Origin: Paraburkholderia sp. IMGN_8
Lineage (GTDB): Bacteria; Pseudomonadota; Gammaproteobacteria; Burkholderiales; Burkholderiaceae
Reading direction: 5' to 3'
Assembly (NCBI RefSeq): GCF_038050405.1
Contig: NZ_CP150900.1
Coordinates: 1,116,001-1,180,000, forward strand
DNA: 64,000 bases
In this document: positions 1-9,195 of the stretch, piece after piece
Layout: each line of letters starts with the position of its first letter
Position numbering within the stretch: position 1 is the stretch's first letter
Made by a program: the position numbers and the translations under genes
Notes under the pieces: model-generated
Database searches by the model: none
Told to the model about the DNA's origin: nothing
Seen by the model: only the letters and a program-made list of their open reading frames with translations

Positions 1-1
1 G

Positions 2-346
2 CCGGACAAGATCACCAAGGCGGATCAGAAGAAGGCGCCGGTGCCTAAACAGCGTGCGACGAACATGCTGGGTCTCGCGGTCAGCGATATTCCCGCCGAT
101 CAGCTGAAGGCGCTGAAACTGCGCAACGGCGTGCAGATCGATGCGGTTGACGGTCCGGCGGTGCGCGTGGGGCTGCAAAAGGGCGACATCGTACTGCGTG
201 TCGGCGACACGGATATCACGAGCGCGAAGCAGTTCGACGATGTGGTCTCGCACCTCGATCCGCAGAAAATGGTTGCGCTGCTGGTTCGCCGCGGCGAGAA
301 CACGCAGTTCGTGCCGATTCGCCCGCGCAGCGGCGGCGCGAAATAA
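2..346 (+). CDS. C-terminal end of MucD/DegP-like serine protease (5' cut by window)
   Basis: Only the last 114 residues are present; the frame is open to the window edge. The visible part is a PDZ domain (LGLAVSDIP..., then GLQKGDIVLRVGDTDI), as at the C-terminus of periplasmic DegP/HtrA proteases. The trypsin-like catalytic domain would lie upstream and cannot be seen. In Burkholderia the gene before the glutaredoxin-lepA-lepB run is mucD, the periplasmic quality-control protease of the sigma-E cluster. The name rests on this gene order plus the PDZ domain. The stop is two bases before the next start, suggesting co-transcription. Confidence 0.8.
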   Translation, partial: PDKITKADQKKAPVPKQRATNMLGLAVSDIPADQLKALKLRNGVQIDAVDGPAVRVGLQKGDIVLRVGDTDITSAKQFDDVVSHLDPQKMVALLVRRGENTQFVPIRPRSGGAK

Positions 347-348
347 AA

Positions 349-615
349 GTGGCGCCGCCGCTTACGCTCTACGGGCGCGCGTGGTGCCACTTGTGCGACG
401 ACATGCGCGCCGCACTCGAGCCGCTGCTGGCCGAATTCGGCGTGCAGGTAGAGGTGGTCGACGTCGACGCCGATCCCTTGCTGGAAGCGCGTTACAACGA
501 GTTGGTGCCGGTTTTGGTCTGCGACGGCGTTGAGCTGTGTCACTATCACCTGGACGCGGCGCGGGTTCGTAACGCGCTCGCCGCACGCGCTGCATGTATT
601 GCGGCGGCGCCTTAG
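349..615 (+). CDS. Glutaredoxin-like family protein
   Basis: 88-residue protein starting at GTG two bases after the preceding stop. The N-terminus has a beta strand (LTLYGRAWC) followed by a CxxC redox pair, Cys13-His-Leu-Cys16, then a helix, as in the small glutaredoxin-like (DUF836) thioredoxin-fold proteins. The central VDVDADPLLEARY stretch and the later PVLVCDGVELCHYHLD match the cis-Pro region and last strands of that fold. It probably performs thiol-disulfide exchange, but the substrate is unknown. It sits between mucD and lepA, as is common in Burkholderia. Confidence 0.8.
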   Translation: MAPPLTLYGRAWCHLCDDMRAALEPLLAEFGVQVEVVDVDADPLLEARYNELVPVLVCDGVELCHYHLDAARVRNALAARAACIAAAP

Positions 616-808
616 GCGCCTTGGATGCATAAACGCGCGCGCTTTTCACCTCAAGTTTTACACCTCTCCTGAGCCGTCTTTTCCGCCCGGACCTCGCAAG
701 ATGCGCCGGGCGATAGCCTTTTCGGCTAAAATAGACAGGTTTTTCACCTACTTACAAGGCGTGCTCCGCTATTGTCCGAGCGCGCCTTTTTCGCTTGATC
801 GGCACTGA
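616..808 (+). other. Intergenic region before lepA
   Basis: About 190 bases without a gene. A short inverted repeat (tagcc/ggcta, 714-728) is followed by TAAAAT at 727-732, a possible -10 box, but no convincing -35 lies upstream. No clear Shine-Dalgarno precedes the lepA ATG. Confidence 0.3.
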
Positions 809-2602
809 ATGGATCATATTCGTAACTTTTCGATCATTGCGCACATCGACCATGGCAAGTCGACGCTCGCCGATCGCATCATCCAGATCTGCGGCGGCTT
901 GTCCGACCGCGAGATGGAAGCTCAAGTGCTCGACTCGATGGATCTCGAGCGCGAGCGCGGCATCACCATCAAGGCACAAACCGCCGCACTGACGTATAAG
1001 GCCCGTGACGGGCAGATCTACAACCTGAACATGATCGACACGCCGGGTCACGTCGACTTCTCGTACGAAGTCAGCCGCTCGCTGTCCGCGTGTGAAGGCG
1101 CGTTGCTGGTCGTCGACGCAAGCCAGGGCGTGGAAGCACAAACCGTCGCCAACTGCTACACGGCGATCGAGCTCGGCGTCGACGTGATTCCGGTGCTCAA
1201 CAAGATCGACTTGCCGGCTGCGAACCCGGAAAACGCGATTTCCGAAATCGAAGACGTGATCGGCATCGACGCAACCGACGCCACGCATTGCAGCGCGAAG
1301 ACCGGCCTCGGCGTGGAAGACGTGCTCGAAGCGCTGATTGCCAAGGTGCCGCCGCCCAAGGGCGATCCGGAAGCACCGCTGCAAGCGCTGATCATCGACT
1401 CGTGGTTCGACAACTACGTGGGTGTCGTGATGCTGGTGCGTATCGTCAATGGCACGGTGCGTCCGAAAGACAAGATCCGCATGATGGCGACCGGCGCACA
1501 GTACCCGGTCGAGCATATCGGCGTATTCACGCCGAAGTCGAAGAACCTCGAATCGCTGTCCGCTGGGCAGGTGGGCTTCATCATCGCCGGCATCAAGGAA
1601 TTGGCCGCCGCGAAGGTGGGTGACACCGTCACGCTGGTGAATCGTCCCGCTACCGAGCCGCTGCCGGGCTTCAAGGAAGTGAAGCCGCAGGTGTTCGCCG
1701 GTCTCTATCCGGTCGAAGCGAACCAGTACGACGCGCTGCGTGACTCGCTGGAAAAGCTGAAGCTGAACGACGCCTCGCTGCAGTACGAGCCTGAAGTCTC
1801 GCAGGCGCTCGGCTTCGGTTTCCGTTGCGGCTTCCTCGGTCTGCTGCACATGGAGATCGTGCAGGAGCGTCTTGAACGCGAGTTCGACATGGATCTGATC
1901 ACCACGGCGCCGACCGTGGTGTACGAGGTCCTGCAGCGCGACGGCACGACCATCATGGTCGAGAATCCGGCCAAGATGCCGGAGCCCTCGAAGATCGAAG
2001 AAGTGCGCGAGCCGATCGTCACCGTCAATCTGTACATGCCGCAAGACTACGTCGGCTCGGTGATCACGCTGTGCACGCAAAAGCGCGGCACGCAGATCAA
2101 CATGCAATATCACGGTCGTCAGGTGCAATTGACCTACGAAATTCCGATGGGCGAAGTCGTGCTCGATTTCTTCGATCGTCTGAAGTCGATCTCGCGCGGC
2201 TACGCGTCGATGGATTACGAGTTCAAGGAGTATCGCGCGGCTGATGTCGTGAAGGTCGACATGCTGATCAACGGCGACAAGGTGGATGCATTGTCCGTGA
2301 TCGTGCACCGTTCGCAAAGCCAGTATCGCGGCCGCGAAGTGGCGGCGAAAATGCGTGAGCTGATTCCGCGTCAAATGTACGACGTTGCGATTCAGGCCAC
2401 CATCGGCTCGAACATTATTGCGCGCGAAAACATTAAAGCGTTGCGTAAGAACGTGCTGGCAAAATGCTACGGCGGCGATATTAGCCGTAAGAAGAAACTG
2501 CTCGAGAAGCAAAAGGCAGGCAAGAAGCGAATGAAGCAGGTCGGATCGGTCGAGATTCCACAAGAGGCTTTCCTCGCGATCCTGCGTGTCGAAGACAAAT
2601 AA
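809..2602 (+). CDS. lepA: Elongation factor 4 (back-translocating GTPase LepA)
   Basis: 597 residues, the usual length for LepA. It has the translational GTPase motifs: G1 loop AHIDHGKST near residues 11-19, DTPGH near 76-80 and NKID near 131. The EF-G-like domains II, III and V follow, and then the LepA-specific C-terminal domain ending in a lysine-rich tail ([20 protein letters not shown]). LepA binds the ribosome with GTP and acts on stalled or mistranslocated complexes. lepB follows 18 bases downstream, the widespread lepA-lepB operon. Confidence 0.98.
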   Translation: MDHIRNFSIIAHIDHGKSTLADRIIQICGGLSDREMEAQVLDSMDLERERGITIKAQTAALTYKARDGQIYNLNMIDTPGHVDFSYEVSRSLSACEGALLVVDASQGVEAQTVANCYTAIELGVDVIPVLNKIDLPAANPENAISEIEDVIGIDATDATHCSAKTGLGVEDVLEALIAKVPPPKGDPEAPLQALIIDSWFDNYVGVVMLVRIVNGTVRPKDKIRMMATGAQYPVEHIGVFTPKSKNLESLSAGQVGFIIAGIKELAAAKVGDTVTLVNRPATEPLPGFKEVKPQVFAGLYPVEANQYDALRDSLEKLKLNDASLQYEPEVSQALGFGFRCGFLGLLHMEIVQERLEREFDMDLITTAPTVVYEVLQRDGTTIMVENPAKMPEPSKIEEVREPIVTVNLYMPQDYVGSVITLCTQKRGTQINMQYHGRQVQLTYEIPMGEVVLDFFDRLKSISRGYASMDYEFKEYRAADVVKVDMLINGDKVDALSVIVHRSQSQYRGREVAAKMRELIPRQMYDVAIQATIGSNIIARENIKALRKNVLAKCYGGDISRKKKLLEKQKAGKKRMKQVGSVEIPQEAFLAILRVEDK

Positions 2603-2620
2603 GACGAACATCGGAACCCT

Positions 2621-3514
2621 ATGAATTTTGCGCTGATTCTTTTTGTGCTCGTCATTTTGACGGGCGTCGCATGGGTCGCAGACAAACTGGTTTTTATGCC
2701 GCAACGGCGGCTCGCGGCGGAATCTGCGGTCGCTGAGTTCGACCGTCAGCAAGCACGTATCGGCGAGCGTTTCGCCGACGAAAACGCGGCACAAACGCGC
2801 GCCCGTCTGCGTGACGACAAGCTGCGTCAACCGTGGTGGCTCGAGTATTCGGCGAGCTTCTTCCCGGTGATTCTGGTGGTGTTCGTGGTGCGCTCGTTTG
2901 TGGTCGAGCCGTTCAAGATTCCGTCGGGTTCGATGGTGCCGACGCTGCTGGTGGGCGACTTCATCCTCGTCAATAAATTCGACTACGGCATCCGTCTGCC
3001 GATCAGCAATACGAAGATCACTGAAGGCCGTCCGCTCGAACGCGGCGACGTGGTGGTGTTCCGCTACCCGAAAGACGAATCGGTCGACTACATCAAGCGC
3101 GTGATCGGTCTGCCGGGCGACACCGTCGCCTATCAGGACAAGCAACTGACGATCAACGGCAAGCCGGTGCCGGAAACGCCGCTGCCTGATTACCTCGACG
3201 AAGAGCGCCTCGGTTACGCGAAGCAGTTCGAAGAAGATCTTGGTGACCGCAAGAATGCGATTCTGAACAATCCGGCCGTGCCGCCGTTCATCGTCGGCGC
3301 GGAAGATTATCCGTATCGCGATAACTGCACGTACAACGCACGGGGCGTGATCTGCAAAGTGCCGCCGGGCAATTACTTCATGATGGGCGACAACCGCGAT
3401 AACAGCGCCGATAGCCGTTACTGGGGTTTTGCGCCGGACAAGAATATCGTCGGCCGCGCGTTTTTCATCTGGATGAACTTCAGCAATCTGAAACGCATCG
3501 GCTCATTCAACTGA
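2621..3514 (+). CDS. lepB: Signal peptidase I
   Basis: 297 residues. Two N-terminal membrane segments lie near residues 2-20 and 80-95, with a charged cytoplasmic loop between them. The catalytic Ser is in the SGSM box (Ser104) and the general-base Lys in DYIKRVIGLPGD (Lys159). The box E motif GDNRDNSADSRYWG is near the C-terminus. It cleaves signal peptides from secreted pre-proteins on the periplasmic face of the inner membrane. It lies directly behind lepA and is probably co-transcribed with it and with rnc. Confidence 0.98.
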   Translation: MNFALILFVLVILTGVAWVADKLVFMPQRRLAAESAVAEFDRQQARIGERFADENAAQTRARLRDDKLRQPWWLEYSASFFPVILVVFVVRSFVVEPFKIPSGSMVPTLLVGDFILVNKFDYGIRLPISNTKITEGRPLERGDVVVFRYPKDESVDYIKRVIGLPGDTVAYQDKQLTINGKPVPETPLPDYLDEERLGYAKQFEEDLGDRKNAILNNPAVPPFIVGAEDYPYRDNCTYNARGVICKVPPGNYFMMGDNRDNSADSRYWGFAPDKNIVGRAFFIWMNFSNLKRIGSFN

Positions 3515-3678
3515 GCGCGTATGCATTGATTGCTCGACACGCCGCGCAGATGCCACGCATCGGCCGCGGCGTGTTATCACGCTACTTTAAGAACCTGCGG
3601 TAACGTCGCTTCACTACGCTTTTTCCGCTGGCCGTCCCGCGTTTTCGCCGGGGCAGGCGCCCGCGTTATACTCTGCCC

Positions 3679-4926
3679 ATGCCCCTATCTCCGTTGGAAA
3701 GCCGTTTGCGCTACGAATTTCGCAATGCGGAATTGTTGCGCCAGGCTTTAACGCACCGCAGTCATAGCGCCACGCATAACGAACGGCTCGAGTTTCTCGG
3801 CGACTCCGTTCTGAATTGCGCGGTGGCTGCGCTTTTGTTCCAACGTTTCGGCAAGCTGGACGAAGGCGATCTGTCGCGCGTCCGTGCCAATCTGGTCAAA
3901 CAGCAATCGCTTTACGAAATTGCTCAGGCCCTGAATATTTCAGAAGGCCTGCGCCTCGGCGAGGGCGAACTGCGCAGCGGCGGCTTCCGGCGGCCCTCAA
4001 TCCTTGCTGACACGCTCGAAGCGGTGTTGGGTGCAGTGTTCCTCGACGGTGGCTTCGATGCCGCCCAAACGGTCATTAAGCGCCTCTATGTGCCGATTCT
4101 CGATCACATCGACCCGCGCACGCTTGGCAAAGACGCGAAGACCCTATTGCAGGAATATTTACAGGGTCACAAGATCGCGTTGCCCACCTACACGGTCGTT
4201 GCAACTCATGGTGCGGCGCACAATCAGCAGTTCGAAGTCGAATGCACGGTGCCGAAACTGGATGTGAAAGTGTCCGGTTCGGGTGCAAGCCGTCGCGCGG
4301 CCGAACAGGCCGCGGCCAAGAAGGCGCTCGACGAAGTGATGGCCGCGGCGCCTGCCGTGGTCGCCAAGCCGAAGCGTTCGAAGGGTGCCCGTGCGGCGAA
4401 GCATGCCGAGCCGGAGATCGTGCCCGGCGTGACCGGTGTGCAGACCGCGCTCGATTTGCGCAGCCCGGATCGCAAGAATGAACGTGGGGTGGGGCGCGGT
4501 GAGAGCCGTGCCGCTGCAGCAGCGGCAGCTGAATCCACAGCTGAGCGGCCCACGCTGACGGCCACGCCCGCGCCCGCACCGCTGGCGGTGATTCGCGCGG
4601 CGCACGTCGAGTACAGCGGGCAGGACAGATCCGAGCGCGCCGACAAGGCGGAAAAGGCGGATAAAGCGGTCGCCCACGCGAGCGAAAAGTCTGCTGATAA
4701 GGCCGCGGCGGATAAACCCGCCGAGAAATTAGACGCAAAACCGGCGGATGCAAAACCCGCCGACGCCAAGCCTGAAAGCGCCACCGTCCGCAGCGCCGAC
4801 AAACACCGCAGCCGCGAAACCACACCCGGCGCAGCCGTGCCCACGCCCAGTGCGCCGGCACCAACCGACCACGAACCCGGTGTAGCCGACGCGGTGCAAA
4901 CGCGCGTCGCCGACGCGGGCCATTGA
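3679..4926 (+). CDS. rnc: Ribonuclease III with long Ala/Lys/Asp-rich C-terminal extension
   Basis: 415 residues against about 225 for a typical RNase III. Residues 1-150 form the endonuclease domain with signature [11 protein letters not shown] (near 35-45) and a metal-binding acidic pair near 110-120. A double-stranded RNA-binding domain covers about 155-225 ([15 protein letters not shown]...[17 protein letters not shown]). The remaining ~185 residues are low complexity, rich in Ala, Lys, Asp, Pro and Glu with repeated KADKA/KPADA units, and are probably disordered. The enzyme processes rRNA precursors and structured mRNAs. It lies between lepB and era, the classical lepB-rnc-era order. Confidence 0.95.
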   Translation: MPLSPLESRLRYEFRNAELLRQALTHRSHSATHNERLEFLGDSVLNCAVAALLFQRFGKLDEGDLSRVRANLVKQQSLYEIAQALNISEGLRLGEGELRSGGFRRPSILADTLEAVLGAVFLDGGFDAAQTVIKRLYVPILDHIDPRTLGKDAKTLLQEYLQGHKIALPTYTVVATHGAAHNQQFEVECTVPKLDVKVSGSGASRRAAEQAAAKKALDEVMAAAPAVVAKPKRSKGARAAKHAEPEIVPGVTGVQTALDLRSPDRKNERGVGRGESRAAAAAAAESTAERPTLTATPAPAPLAVIRAAHVEYSGQDRSERADKAEKADKAVAHASEKSADKAAADKPAEKLDAKPADAKPADAKPESATVRSADKHRSRETTPGAAVPTPSAPAPTDHEPGVADAVQTRVADAGH

Positions 4927-4980
4927 TTGCCATCGGCGCGCGGCTTCCGCGTGTCGATCTGAACTTGCCGTAGCCCGAAT

Positions 4981-5880
4981 ATGAACGCTCCCACTCCCAC
5001 TGGTTTTCGCTGCGGCATGGTCGCGATCGTCGGCCGCCCGAACGTAGGCAAGTCCACGCTGATGAACGCGCTGGTCGGCCAGAAAGTCAGTATCACGTCG
5101 CGCAAGGCGCAGACTACGCGTCACCGCATCACCGGCATTCACACGCTCGAAGACGCGCAGTACATCTTCGTCGATACGCCGGGGTTCCAGACCAAGCACA
5201 GCGGCGCGCTAAACCGTTCGCTCAACCGCGCGGTCACGTCCACACTGACTTCGGTCGACGCGATCCTGTTCGTGATCGAGGCCGGCCGCTTCGGCGTGGA
5301 CGATCAGAAGGTGCTCGACCTGATCCCGCCGTCGGTGCCCACGCTGCTGATCGCGAACAAGCTCGATCGCGTGTCGGATAAGGATTCGCTGTTCCCGTTC
5401 ATGCAGCAGGTGAGCGCGCTGCGCCAGTTCAACGAGATCGTGCCGCTGTCGGCGAAAAATCCGGACGACATCAAGCGTTTGATGGCGACCGTCAAGCCGT
5501 TCCTGCCGGAAGGCGCGCCGATCTACGGCGAAGACGACCTGACCGATCGCAGCGAGCGCTTCCTTGCCGCCGAAATCCTGCGCGAAAAGGTGTTCCGCTG
5601 GACCGGCGACGAACTGCCGTACACGAGCACCGTACTGATCGACAAGTTCGAAACCGAAGGGCGTCTGCGCCGCATTTTCGCGACCATCATGGTCGAGCGC
5701 GATACGCACAAGGCGATGATCATCGGCCAGAAGGGCGCGAAGCTGAAGCAGATTAGCACCGAAGCGCGCCTCGACATGGAAAAGCTGTTCGACGGCCCGG
5801 TGTATCTGGAAACCTTTATCAAGGTGAAGAGTGGCTGGGCCGACAATGAAGCCGGACTCCGTGCGTATGGGTACGAATGA
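4981..5880 (+). CDS. era: GTPase Era
   Basis: 299 residues, normal for Era. The Ras-like GTPase domain has GRPNVGKST at 18-26, DTPGF in the G3 position and NKLD in G4. The C-terminal KH RNA-binding domain has [12 protein letters not shown] near 240-251. Era binds the 3' end of 16S rRNA and assists 30S maturation. The 3' end overlaps the recO start region, implying coupled translation. Confidence 0.97.
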   Translation: MNAPTPTGFRCGMVAIVGRPNVGKSTLMNALVGQKVSITSRKAQTTRHRITGIHTLEDAQYIFVDTPGFQTKHSGALNRSLNRAVTSTLTSVDAILFVIEAGRFGVDDQKVLDLIPPSVPTLLIANKLDRVSDKDSLFPFMQQVSALRQFNEIVPLSAKNPDDIKRLMATVKPFLPEGAPIYGEDDLTDRSERFLAAEILREKVFRWTGDELPYTSTVLIDKFETEGRLRRIFATIMVERDTHKAMIIGQKGAKLKQISTEARLDMEKLFDGPVYLETFIKVKSGWADNEAGLRAYGYE

Positions 5881-6778
5881 CGCATGGATGACGCTGAATT
5901 CCGACGCTGACCCGGACGAACCGGAGCCGGCCGCGCCGGCGCGTGAGCCGTCCAAACCCGCCCGCACCGCCAAAAAATCTTCCTCGAGCGCTAAAGGCGC
6001 TCAGGGCGCCGAAGGCGAGCCGCGCAAAGCGCCGGCACGCCGTGCCCCCCGCACCTCCGCGTCCGAGTACCGGATCGCGGAGCAACCCGCTTTTGTCCTG
6101 CACAGCTATCCGTATCGAGAGACCAGTCTGATCATCGACGTGCTCTCGCGCGATCACGGCCGTCTCGCGCTCGTCGCGAAGGGCGCGAAGCGTCCCCACT
6201 CCGCACTGCGCGGCGTGCTGCAGACCTTCCAGCCGCTCGCGTTGTCGTGGTCGGGCAAATCCGAAGTGCGCACGCTGACCGGCGCCGAATGGGTCGGCGG
6301 CATGTTGCCGCTGGCCGGCGACGCGCTGCTCTGCGGCTTCTACGTCAATGAACTGTTGGTCAAATTCTGCGCGCGCGAAGATCCGCATCCGCAACTGTTC
6401 CATCACTACGTCGTCACCATGACGCGTCTCGCGCACGATGAGCCGCCCGTGCAGGTGCTGCGTTCGTTCGAGCGCGTGCTGTTGCGCGAAACCGGTTACG
6501 CGATGGCGCTCGACCGCACTGTCGCGCGTAAAGCCGTGCAAGCGGACGGTCGCTACGTGTTCGATCCGGAGCGTGGCGTACGCGAGGCCTCCGACGATCT
6601 GCCCGTGCAATGGCCGGTGGTTTCCGGACAAACCTTGCTCGATATGGAGCAGGACGATTACCATCGAGCGCAGACGGTGGCGCAAAGCAAAACGCTGATG
6701 CGCTTTCTGCTCAACACCTACCTTGGCGGCACGCCGCTCGCGACGCGCCAGATCCTGATCGACTTGCAGAACTTATGA
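5867..6778 (+). CDS. recO: DNA repair protein RecO
   Basis: The frame is open from GTG 5831, with ATG codons at 5846, 5867 and 5888. I take ATG 5867, which overlaps the era stop; the true start is uncertain by a few codons (303 residues from here). About 60 residues rich in Ala, Pro and Lys precede the conserved part, which begins near [24 protein letters not shown], the OB-fold of RecO. The alpha-helical C-terminal domain follows. RecO loads RecA on SSB-coated DNA with RecR. The stop overlaps the pdxJ ATG in an ATGA junction. Confidence 0.93.
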   Translation: MGTNDAWMTLNSDADPDEPEPAAPAREPSKPARTAKKSSSSAKGAQGAEGEPRKAPARRAPRTSASEYRIAEQPAFVLHSYPYRETSLIIDVLSRDHGRLALVAKGAKRPHSALRGVLQTFQPLALSWSGKSEVRTLTGAEWVGGMLPLAGDALLCGFYVNELLVKFCAREDPHPQLFHHYVVTMTRLAHDEPPVQVLRSFERVLLRETGYAMALDRTVARKAVQADGRYVFDPERGVREASDDLPVQWPVVSGQTLLDMEQDDYHRAQTVAQSKTLMRFLLNTYLGGTPLATRQILIDLQNL

Positions 6779-7539
6779 GCTTCTTTCTTACGTCGTCGAA
6801 TGTGATTGACCTGGGCGTGAACATCGATCACGTCGCCACGCTGCGCAACGCGCGCGGCACGACTTATCCCGATCCGATCCGCGCCGCGTTGCAGGCCGAA
6901 GAGGCCGGCGCCGATGTGATCACGCTGCACTTGCGTGAAGACCGCCGCCATATCGTCGACGCCGACGTGCGCGCGCTGCGTCCGCTGCTCAAGACGCGGA
7001 TGAATCTGGAATGCGCGGTTACGCAAGAGATGCTCGACATCGCGTGCGAAGTGCAGCCTCACGACGTTTGCCTCGTGCCGGAAAAGCGCCAGGAACTGAC
7101 GACCGAAGGCGGCCTCGACGTCGCCGGCCAGTTCGAAGCCGTGCGCGCCGCGTGCAAGCAGCTCGCCGCCGTGAACTCGCGCGTGTCGCTGTTCATCGAT
7201 CCGGACGAAACGCAGATCCGCGCCGCGCACGAAGCCGGCGCGCCGGTGATCGAGCTGCACACGGGCCGTTACGCCGAAGCGCACGATCCCGCAGAACAGC
7301 AACGCGAATACGAGCGGGTGGTGCGCGCCGTCGAATTCGGCGCAACGCTCGGCATCAAGGTGAATGCGGGCCACGGTCTGCACTACACCAACGTCCAGCA
7401 GATCGCCGCGATCGAAGGCATCGTCGAGCTGAATATCGGCCACGCGATCGTCGCGCATGCGATCTTCGCCGGCTGGGACAACGCAGTGCGCGAGATGAAG
7501 GCGATCATGGTCGCCGCGCGTCTCGCCGCACGCGCTTAA
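6775..7539 (+). CDS. pdxJ: Pyridoxine 5'-phosphate synthase
   Basis: 254 residues from the ATG that overlaps the recO stop (ATGA). The open frame extends further upstream, but family alignment favours this start: [22 protein letters not shown] is the conserved N-terminus. The TIM-barrel motifs [15 protein letters not shown] and [13 protein letters not shown] are present. PdxJ condenses 1-deoxyxylulose 5-phosphate with 3-amino-2-oxopropyl phosphate to form pyridoxine phosphate (vitamin B6). It is translationally coupled to recO and lies just before acpS, a widespread pdxJ-acpS pairing. Confidence 0.97.
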   Translation: MSFFLTSSNVIDLGVNIDHVATLRNARGTTYPDPIRAALQAEEAGADVITLHLREDRRHIVDADVRALRPLLKTRMNLECAVTQEMLDIACEVQPHDVCLVPEKRQELTTEGGLDVAGQFEAVRAACKQLAAVNSRVSLFIDPDETQIRAAHEAGAPVIELHTGRYAEAHDPAEQQREYERVVRAVEFGATLGIKVNAGHGLHYTNVQQIAAIEGIVELNIGHAIVAHAIFAGWDNAVREMKAIMVAARLAARA

Positions 7540-7555
7540 CGCCGCGGCGCCGCGC

Positions 7556-7993
7556 ATGGCGATCTACGGTATCGGCACGGACATCGTTCAGGTCAGCCGC
7601 GTGGCCGCGGTGATGACGCGCACCAATGGCCGCTTCGCCGAGAAGGTGCTCGGCCCGGACGAACTGCGCATCTATCACGCGCGCCAGGCCCGTTCGGCGG
7701 CGCGTGGTTTAGCGTTTCTCGCCACGCGTTTCTCGGCCAAAGAAGCGTTCTCGAAGGCGATTGGCCTGGGCATGCACTGGCCGATGACCTGGCGCGCGCT
7801 GCAAACGCTCAACAAGCCGAGCGGCGAGCCGATGGTGGTGGCTTCCGGCGAACTGGCCGAATGGCTCGACGCGCGCGGAATCACGGCACGCGTGACGATC
7901 AGCGACGAACGCGACTACGCGGTGTCGTTCGTGATCGCGGAAACAGTGCAAGCGGAGGACGCAACGAGCGCGCCGGATTCTGACGTCCGTTAA
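7556..7993 (+). CDS. acpS: Holo-[acyl-carrier-protein] synthase
   Basis: 145 residues beginning [16 protein letters not shown], where the Asp binds magnesium. The second signature [13 protein letters not shown] carries the catalytic Glu and Lys. It transfers 4'-phosphopantetheine from CoA to a serine of apo-ACP for fatty-acid synthesis. It starts 16 bases after pdxJ. A short hairpin with a T-rich tail follows at 8002-8032. Confidence 0.96.
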   Translation: MAIYGIGTDIVQVSRVAAVMTRTNGRFAEKVLGPDELRIYHARQARSAARGLAFLATRFSAKEAFSKAIGLGMHWPMTWRALQTLNKPSGEPMVVASGELAEWLDARGITARVTISDERDYAVSFVIAETVQAEDATSAPDSDVR

Positions 7994-8001
7994 ATACTTT
8001 G

Positions 8002-8032
8002 AACGCGGCGCACGCCGGCCGCGTTTCTCTTT
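8002..8032 (+). terminator. Possible weak terminator after acpS
   Basis: Inverted repeat of 7 bases (8002-8008 with 8019-8025) with a 10-base loop, followed by TTTCTCTTTG. The T-tract is interrupted, so read-through into nagZ is likely. Confidence 0.4.
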
Positions 8033-8060
8033 GTCCTAGCTTTTCTTCTAGCGGAATTCG

Positions 8061-9089
8061 ATGAAAACCATTCCCGGACCGGTGATGCTCGACGTGGTCG
8101 GCACAACGCTGAACGACGACGACAAGCGCCGCCTTGCCCATCCGATGACCGGCGGCGTGATCCTGTTCGCGCGCCACTACGAAAGCCGCGCGCAACTGAT
8201 CGCGCTGATCGATTCGATCCGCGCGATTCGCGAAGATCTGCTGATCGCTGTCGATCACGAAGGCGGCCGCGTGCAGCGCTTTCGCACCGACGGCTTCACC
8301 GTGCTGCCGGCAATGGGCAAGCTCGGCGCGTTGTGGGACAGCGACGTGCTGCATGCCACCAAAGTGACGACGGCGGTCGGTTATATCCTCGCCACGGAGT
8401 TGCGCGCGTGCGGCATCGATATGAGTTTCACGCCGGTGCTCGATCTGAACTATGGCCAGTCGCAGGTGATCGGCGATCGCTCGTTTCATCGCGATCCGCG
8501 CGTCGTGACCTTGCTGGCGAAGAGTCTCAATCACGGTCTCGCGCTGGCGGGCATGAGCAATTGCGGCAAGCACTTCCCTGGGCATGGCTTCGCGCATGCG
8601 GACTCGCACGTCGCCATGCCGGTCGACGATCGAACGCTGGACGAGATCCTGCGCGACGACGTGGCGCCGTATGACTGGCTCGATTTGTCGCTCGGTTCGG
8701 TGCTTCCGGCGCACGTGGTCTACCCGCAAGTCGACTCGAAGCCAGCCGGTTTCTCGCGCGTCTGGCTGCAGGACATTTTGCGTAAGAAGCTGCGCTTCGA
8801 AGGCGCGATTTTCAGCGACGATTTGTCGATGGAAGCCGCGCGTCAAGGCGGTACGTTGACTGAAGGCGCGAGCGCCGCATTGCAGGCCGGTTGCGACATG
8901 GTGCTGATCTGCAATCAGCCGGACGAAGCGGAGAAGGTGCTCGACGCGCTGCGCTTCACGCCGTCGAAGGAATCGCAGCGGCGTCTCGCGCGCATGCGGC
9001 CGCGCGGCAAGGCGCTCAAGTGGAGCAAGCTGGTGGCCGATCCGCAATATCTGCAAGCGCAGGCATTGCTGCGTAGCGCGTTTGCCTAA
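8061..9089 (+). CDS. nagZ: Beta-N-acetylhexosaminidase NagZ (GH3)
   Basis: 342 residues with no signal peptide, as expected for a cytosolic enzyme. Glycoside hydrolase family 3 features are present: AVDHEGGRVQRF near 60-70, the loop KHFPGHGFAHADSHVAMPVDDR around 173-194 with the catalytic His, and the nucleophile Asp in FSDDLSMEA. NagZ removes GlcNAc from GlcNAc-anhydroMurNAc peptides during cell-wall recycling, producing the signals that can induce AmpC. A strong terminator follows. Confidence 0.96.
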   Translation: MKTIPGPVMLDVVGTTLNDDDKRRLAHPMTGGVILFARHYESRAQLIALIDSIRAIREDLLIAVDHEGGRVQRFRTDGFTVLPAMGKLGALWDSDVLHATKVTTAVGYILATELRACGIDMSFTPVLDLNYGQSQVIGDRSFHRDPRVVTLLAKSLNHGLALAGMSNCGKHFPGHGFAHADSHVAMPVDDRTLDEILRDDVAPYDWLDLSLGSVLPAHVVYPQVDSKPAGFSRVWLQDILRKKLRFEGAIFSDDLSMEAARQGGTLTEGASAALQAGCDMVLICNQPDEAEKVLDALRFTPSKESQRRLARMRPRGKALKWSKLVADPQYLQAQALLRSAFA

Positions 9090-9126
9090 ATTTATATAAT
9101 GAGCTGAGCGGAAACAGAGTCAGACA

Positions 9127-9155
9127 AAAAACGGCGCCTTCGAGGCGCCGTTTTC
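9127..9155. terminator. Bidirectional terminator between nagZ and the response regulator
   Basis: Stem 9131-9138 pairs with 9144-9151 around the loop ttcga. A-tracts on the left and T-tracts on the right let it act on both strands, for nagZ (+) and the convergent regulator gene (minus). Confidence 0.85.
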
Positions 9156-9195
9156 TATTCAAGTTTTTCAAGCTCTCCGGCGAGACCGGCAGAAT

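Noticed and set aside
752..3145. Very long open frame opposite lepA and lepB (797 codons)
   Set aside because: It mirrors the codon pattern of the two well-identified genes, is rich in His, Arg and Gln, and contains no domain. It is a high-GC antisense shadow.
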